In this document: positions 43,803 to 47,785 of the stretch, one piece after another
Numbering within the stretch: position 1 is the stretch's first letter
How the letters are laid out: every line of letters begins with the position of its first letter
Source: ZC4RG36 sp964652205
Lineage (GTDB): Bacteria > Chloroflexota > Anaerolineae > Aggregatilineales > Phototrophicaceae
Direction: 5' to 3'
Assembly (NCBI GenBank): GCA_964652205.1
Contig: CAZZAO010000023.1
Span: forward strand, 1 to 47,785
DNA: 47,785 bases
Position numbers and translations under genes: made by a program
Notes under the pieces: generated by a model
Databases searched by the model: none
Told to the model about the DNA's origin: nothing
The model's input: the letters and a program-made list of their open reading frames with translations, nothing else

Positions 43803-44708
43803 TTAGCTGCCCCCCGGCGCGGGCGCATCCAACTCGCGGTCGATGGTCTGGATCGGGTAGAGTGTCACGGTGATGTCGGTGGCGGCGGCGGCGGTGATGT
43901 GGCCGCCGAGCAGCGTGTCCGGCATGTAGCCGTGCAGGTGAACGGTGTTGGTTCCGGTGGCGATCATCGGCTGAATGTCGGGGCTGGCAGCGTACAGCCC
44001 GTTCATGACCCACTGACCGGACGGGTAATCGCCGAAGTAGAAGTGATCTTCGCCGACATAGCCCTCGCTCAGGTCGAGGCCGGTGCGCGGAATATTGTAC
44101 GAGATTGAGGTCTTGACCTCGCCGAACTGCCCCGTAACCTGAATCCCCGCCAGCAGGATTCCTTCATCGGCAATCGCCGTCCTGAGCCAGGCGTAAACAT
44201 CATCGACAGCCTGCGCGTGGAGCGTGATCGCCGTCGCCGGATCAGCAATAGCGAGCGCCATGAACGGGAACTCCGGGTTGAAGTCAATCGGCATTGAGAT
44301 CACGGCTTCCGCCGTGGCGTTCGGGGCGGGCGTCGGCAGCGGGATCAGATAGCTGCCGAGGTCGATGACGGCAGCGTGGCTGGCGCTCGCCGGGTCGGCC
44401 CACCAGTAATGCAGATCGCCCGCTGTGCCGTCGGGCATCAGCTCTCCGCTGCGACCGGGCTGGTTGGTCGTGCCGACGCCGACAACCGCCCATCCCGGCG
44501 GGAAAGCTTGCAGGTCATTTTCGATGGTGGCGGGCGTGACCGCGTTGCTCATGTCGCCGCCGAGCATCCGCCCGACGGTGCTGTAAAGCAGCAGGGTTGG
44601 CTCGGCGACCGTGGCCGTCTCGGTCTGCATCCCATATGCGGGGGCGACGCTCAACAGCAGCGACAGGCCGACGACGGCAGCCAGAACTTTCAGAAGTTTT
44701 GTCTTCAC
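43803..44708 (-). CDS. Exported acetolactate-decarboxylase-like protein
   Basis: A 301-residue protein with a signal peptide (KTKLLKVLAAVVGLSLLLSVAPAYG, cleavage near residue 26). The mature part has STVGRMLGGDMSN, a GEL-plus-DG segment and TVHLHGYMPDTLLGGHI. The His spacing HxH-x10-GGH (first to third His 13 residues apart) matches the zinc site of BudA-type acetolactate decarboxylases, and the Glu of GEL would be a further ligand. Secretion is unusual but known for some family members. The GTG start has AAGGA six nt upstream. Substrate cannot be confirmed by eye; overall similarity is modest. Confidence 0.55.
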   Translation of the reverse strand: MKTKLLKVLAAVVGLSLLLSVAPAYGMQTETATVAEPTLLLYSTVGRMLGGDMSNAVTPATIENDLQAFPPGWAVVGVGTTNQPGRSGELMPDGTAGDLHYWWADPASASHAAVIDLGSYLIPLPTPAPNATAEAVISMPIDFNPEFPFMALAIADPATAITLHAQAVDDVYAWLRTAIADEGILLAGIQVTGQFGEVKTSISYNIPRTGLDLSEGYVGEDHFYFGDYPSGQWVMNGLYAASPDIQPMIATGTNTVHLHGYMPDTLLGGHITAAAATDITVTLYPIQTIDRELDAPAPGGS

Positions 44709-44787
44709 AGGGCATCCTTCATATGAACAGCATCACCGAGAGTTCCTGCTTCAGGGCAGCTCGAGCTGTGCCTGAAAGCAGGAAGTG

Positions 44788-45744
44788 TTAAATGCATTGA
44801 GGCCGGGGAATGCCGCTCTGTTTTTCGCGCGCGAACATATCGAGCGCCAGTCCCGCCGCCGGGAAACCTGATTCGTCTCCGGCGAGGTAGTCGGCGTAGA
44901 AACCCGTGCTGCTTAACAGGCGCATGGCGCGCTCGGCCAGCGTGAAGGTGGCGAGCTTCTGTCCACTTTTGAGCAGGCCAGCGTAAGCCAGCCATGCCGT
45001 CACCATGCTCTCGTGCGGCAGCGCGGCGGATTCTTCGGCGAGCGCGGCGGCCTGCGCTTCGTCGACACAGCGGGCGAACAGCGCCGCCCAGCGAAAGGCC
45101 GCGCCCTGCGCCGTCGGCCACAGCGCAGTGACCGCCGACCGCGCGGCCTCGGCTCGCGCCTGCCATGTCGCCTCGGCCTCACTCAGGCCCATGTCGTAAG
45201 CGATGTGCGCGACCGCGTCGAGGTCGGCGACGCGCAGCGCGTTGAACGTCTCGGCGCTGCCATCGAGCGGATTCTCGGCGGCGTCGATCAGCGCGACCAG
45301 CCCCGTGCCGTCGGGGTCGCGGCGGCGGTCGAGCCAGTCATGCTGTGCCGTCACCCGCGGGTACATCCGTTCGAGCAGGTTGTAATCGCCGGTGATGTGG
45401 TAGACCTGCACCGTCGCGTAGGCCAGCAGCGGCAGCGTCGTCAGCGCCGCCGCGTCGGTCAGGCCATCGCGGGCGATCAGCCGGGGGATGAAACCGGCCT
45501 CGACGCCGTCTTTGACCTGCGTGCTGCTGGCGCTGGAGAGTTCATCGCTTGCCATCTCGTCGTCGAGCCAGCGCCAGATGATCGCGTGCAGCGCCGAGTA
45601 AAATGGCTGCTGCCCTTCCGGCGCAGACAGCGGCTGAGTCCAGCGCTGCGCGCCTGTCTGTCGGCGCGCCGTTCGCAGCGTGTCAAGCGTGGCCCTTGAC
45701 CACTGCTTATAATCGAAATTGTAGGGAAAGGTCATAGCGTTCAT
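44788..45744 (-). CDS. Alpha-toroid glycosidase-like protein (GH63/MGH-related)
   Basis: A 318-residue protein with helical-barrel segments seen in GH63/mannosylglycerate hydrolase-type enzymes: SALHAIIWRWLDDEM, TQVKDGVEAGFIPRL, VYHITGDYNLLERMYPRVTAQHDWLDRRRDPDGTGLVALI and ENPLDGSAETFN. It is shorter than full members (about 430 or more residues), so activity is uncertain. The C terminus is FAREKQSGIPRPQCI. ATG 45735 is an alternative start, with AGGA at better spacing. No signal peptide is present. It diverges from asnS across ~150 nt. Confidence 0.55.
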   Translation of the reverse strand: MNAMTFPYNFDYKQWSRATLDTLRTARRQTGAQRWTQPLSAPEGQQPFYSALHAIIWRWLDDEMASDELSSASSTQVKDGVEAGFIPRLIARDGLTDAAALTTLPLLAYATVQVYHITGDYNLLERMYPRVTAQHDWLDRRRDPDGTGLVALIDAAENPLDGSAETFNALRVADLDAVAHIAYDMGLSEAEATWQARAEAARSAVTALWPTAQGAAFRWAALFARCVDEAQAAALAEESAALPHESMVTAWLAYAGLLKSGQKLATFTLAERAMRLLSSTGFYADYLAGDESGFPAAGLALDMFAREKQSGIPRPQCI

Positions 45745-45827
45745 TATCCTGATGCTGAGTCGGCGATGAGTTTAGCGAGTTCACCGGAAACGACAACTTC
45801 AGGGTTCGAATCAGCTTGACGCGCGAT

Positions 45828-45836
45828 GCTATAATG
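45828..45836 (+). promoter_or_regulatory. Extended -10 promoter of asnS
   Basis: TGC directly before TATAAT (45831-45836) makes an extended -10 element, which can work without a good -35. It lies 55 nt before the asnS ATG. Confidence 0.65.
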
Positions 45837-45891
45837 CAGGCACTTTTCGCACGGTGAACGCGCGATGACGGGAATCAATCAGGGAGTTCTC

Positions 45892-47235
45892 ATGGTGGAT
45901 GTGCCGGTTATTCAAGTGAGCCAGATTGCCGATTACGCTGGTCAGGAAGTGACCCTGCGCGGCTGGGTCTACAACCGCACCGACAAAGGACGGCTCCAGT
46001 TCATTCAGCTCCGCGACGGCAGCGGCATCGTCCAGTGTGTCGCCTTCAAGAAGGACATGCCACCGGAGCAGTTCGAGCTTGCCGCGAAGCTGACACAGGA
46101 ATCGTCACTGATCGTCACCGGGACGGTACGCGCCGACGAGCGCGCCCCCGGCATCCCCGGCGGCTTCGAGGTCGGCCTGAGCAGCCTGACGCTGATTCAG
46201 TTGACGGATGATTTCCCGATCACGCCGAAGGAACACGGCGTCGAGTTCCTGATGGACAACCGCCATCTGTGGCTGCGCTCGACGCGCCAGTGGGCGATTC
46301 TCCGCATCCGCGCCACCATCATCCGCGCGATGCAGGACTGGCTCGACGACCACGGCTATCTGAACGTCGATACGCCGATTATCACACCGGCGGCGGGCGA
46401 AGAGACGACCACGCTGTTCCAGATCGACTATTTCGGCGAGGCGGCTTTTCTGGCGCAGACCGGCCAGCTTTATAACGAAGCCAATATGGCGGCCTTCGGC
46501 AAGGTCTACAGCTTCGGCCCGACCTTTCGCGCCGAGAAAAGCAAGACGCGGCGGCACCTGATGGAGTTCTGGATGCTGGAGCCGGAGATGGCCTTTTTCT
46601 CGCTCGAAGACCTGATGGACATGGAAGAACAGTTCATCAGCTTTGTCGTCGAGCGCGTGCTGGCGAAGCACCGGCCAGAACTGGCGATTCTGGAGCGCGA
46701 CATCAGCCGGCTCGAAAAAATCGTCGCTCCGTTCGCGCGGATTTCTTACGATGAGGCGGTTGAGCGGCTGCAAAAGCTGGCCGCGCAGACCGAAGACCCG
46801 GAGCAGAAAGCGCTGCTGACGATGGAATGGGGCGGGGACTTCGGCTCGCCGCACGAGACGGCCATCGCCGAGATGTTCGAGCGCCCGGTTTTTGTCTATC
46901 ACTACCCGACCGCCGTCAAGGCGTTCTACATGCAGCCGGTCGAAGGCCGACCGGAAATCTGCCGCAGCGTCGATTTGCTTGCGCCGGAAGGCTATGGCGA
47001 GATTACCGGCGGCAGCGAGCGCATCTCCGACCCCGAATTGATCGAGCAGCGCGTGGCGACGATTGGCCTGCCGCGCGAAGCCTACGCCTGGTATCTCGAT
47101 CTGCGCCGCTTCGGGACGGTTCCGCACGCCGGATTCGGCATCGGCCTTGAGCGCACCGTGGCCTGGATCTGCGGGCTGCCGCACATCCGCGAGACGATCC
47201 CATTCGCGCGGCTGGTCAGCCGGAATTACCCGTAG
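45892..47235 (+). CDS. asnS: Asparaginyl-tRNA synthetase
   Basis: A 447-residue class IIb synthetase that charges tRNA-Asn. The N-terminal OB-fold anticodon domain (VTLRGWVYNRTDKGRLQFIQLRDGSG) is followed by the catalytic core with motif 2 FRAEKSKTRRHLMEFWMLEPEM and motif 3 GFGIGLERTVAWICGL. GETTTLFQIDYFG and QTGQLYNEANMAAF are the usual asparaginyl-type substrate loops. The ATG at 45892 has GGGAG five nt upstream and was chosen over an ATG at 45865. A C-rich repeat-like tract follows the stop, then a terminator hairpin. Confidence 0.95.
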   Translation: MVDVPVIQVSQIADYAGQEVTLRGWVYNRTDKGRLQFIQLRDGSGIVQCVAFKKDMPPEQFELAAKLTQESSLIVTGTVRADERAPGIPGGFEVGLSSLTLIQLTDDFPITPKEHGVEFLMDNRHLWLRSTRQWAILRIRATIIRAMQDWLDDHGYLNVDTPIITPAAGEETTTLFQIDYFGEAAFLAQTGQLYNEANMAAFGKVYSFGPTFRAEKSKTRRHLMEFWMLEPEMAFFSLEDLMDMEEQFISFVVERVLAKHRPELAILERDISRLEKIVAPFARISYDEAVERLQKLAAQTEDPEQKALLTMEWGGDFGSPHETAIAEMFERPVFVYHYPTAVKAFYMQPVEGRPEICRSVDLLAPEGYGEITGGSERISDPELIEQRVATIGLPREAYAWYLDLRRFGTVPHAGFGIGLERTVAWICGLPHIRETIPFARLVSRNYP

Positions 47236-47320
47236 CCGCCCTCACCCCGGCTCCCTCACCCCCGGTGGGAGAGGGGAGAAAGATGAGGCGGGAAGCGCGG
47301 GGTGTTCAACAGGAATCAAA

Positions 47321-47358
47321 AATCGGGGCGAGTTCCTGAATGAGGACTCGTCCCGATT
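47321..47358. terminator. Bidirectional intrinsic terminator between asnS and the small gene
   Basis: A 13-bp stem (47321-47333 with 47346-47358, one G-U pair) around a 12-nt loop. On the minus strand it is followed by a TTTTTGATT run, so it is an excellent terminator for the gene at 47382. It may also end asnS transcription. Confidence 0.85.
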
Positions 47359-47381
47359 TCGTTGATGGCTGGCGCTGCGCG

Positions 47382-47654
47382 TCAGGCGGCGGAGTCGTCG
47401 CGCTCCTGACGTTCGGCGGGCGCCCAGGTGTCGAGCGCGTTGTAGCGCTTTTCGGCGGCAGCGCGCGACCGGGCCTCGCGTCCGTCGGTAGCGATTTCGC
47501 GGCGGTACTGATCCCACAGGATCGGCAGGCGGTTGCCGATCTCGGTGATGCGGGCAGACTGTTCCGGCGACAGGTGCTGATGCCCCGCCAGACGATAGAG
47601 ATTGAAACGCTCTTCAGCCAGCTTCGTCAGCGTGTAGAAGGTCGTGTTTTCCAT
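47382..47654 (-). CDS. Small DUF2630-like protein
   Basis: A 90-residue helical protein. Segment TLTKLAEERFNLYRLAGHQHLSPEQSARITEIGNRLPILWDQYRREIAT resembles DUF2630, with its two helices and conserved L-WD(Q/L) pattern; the C terminus is highly charged. Function is unknown. GGAGAG lies five nt before the ATG at 47654. It is followed by a strong terminator and transcribed towards asnS. Confidence 0.7.
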   Translation of the reverse strand: MENTTFYTLTKLAEERFNLYRLAGHQHLSPEQSARITEIGNRLPILWDQYRREIATDGREARSRAAAEKRYNALDTWAPAERQERDDSAA

Positions 47655-47730
47655 GATGACTCTCCACCTCTGCAAATATGTCTCTCGGCTTATACGTTAG
47701 ACGCAGCGACTCGACGGGCTGTTACCACTG

Positions 47731-47782
47731 ATGGAGAAACGAAGCAGAGATGACATGATATAATGAGGGCATGGCAACACGA
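47731..47782. repeat. Right copy of 52-bp terminal inverted repeat
   Basis: The exact reverse complement of 1-52. Reading rightward, TGA-TATAAT (47756-47764) is followed six nt later by ATG (47771), so an outward gene could begin at the scaffold edge. See the left copy for interpretation. Confidence 0.85.
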
Positions 47783-47785
47783 GAA

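Noticed and set aside
1..47785. Circular plasmid or phage genome
   Set aside because: The terminal repeat is inverted, not direct, and no replication, partition or virion genes are present.

Overview
The window is one high-GC bacterial scaffold with a 10-N gap at 6746-6755. It probably comes from an uncultured member of the Chloroflexota (Anaerolineae-like). This is inferred, not shown, from three things: F420-type LLM oxidoreductase and DUF2630-like genes, GT-C/YfhO membrane proteins together with a carotenoid cluster, and many GC-rich palindromic intergenic repeats. No rRNA, tRNA, CRISPR or phage structural genes were seen.

Layout. 1-2.6 kb: a lower-GC DUF262/HNH gene ending in an HEPN-like domain, inserted next to a degraded gene end. 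2.6-6.5 kb (minus): a sugar block of KDPG aldolase, PfkB sugar kinase and GH127 beta-L-arabinofuranosidase. 6.9-15.6 kb (mostly minus): two GT-C-like membrane proteins, an aquaporin, a small beta-rich protein, a DSD1-type PLP enzyme, an MBL-fold protein and a Gfo/Idh/MocA oxidoreductase. 15.9-21.3 kb (plus): an exported ferritin-like protein and a 1341-residue YfhO-flippase fusion. 21.3-24.2 kb: a lower-GC type II restriction-modification pair and a small hypothetical gene.

24.5-38.9 kb (plus) is the centrepiece, a carotenoid gene cluster: crtI, crtB, ldh, aldo/keto reductase, atypical SDR, crtO, crtYcd, a 50-codon ORF, alpha/beta hydrolase, Nudix-like protein, cruF, a PlsY-family acyltransferase, GT2, a roadblock-like protein and a crtD-like desaturase. 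Many junctions overlap (ATGA or TAATG), so it is probably one or a few operons. Together these genes predict lycopene, then gamma-carotene, then 1'-hydroxylation (CruF), 3',4'-desaturation (CrtD) and 4-ketolation (CrtO). Glycosylation (GT2) and possibly acylation (PlsY homologue) would follow. The product would be a deinoxanthin- or ketomyxocoxanthin-like glycoside ester. GGPP synthase is not in the window.

39.3-47.7 kb: TVP38/VTT membrane protein, F420-type LLM oxidoreductase, HDAC-family deacetylase, a second aldo/keto reductase, an exported acetolactate-decarboxylase-like protein, an alpha-toroid glycosidase-like protein, asnS and a small DUF2630-like protein.

At least four families of short intergenic repeats recur. 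One supplies the last codons of a gene, and another lies in frame inside the GT2 gene. The two scaffold ends carry the same 52-bp sequence in inverted orientation. A read-through found no CCCGGG anywhere, although CCCGG is common; this fits the XcyI-like restriction-modification assignment.
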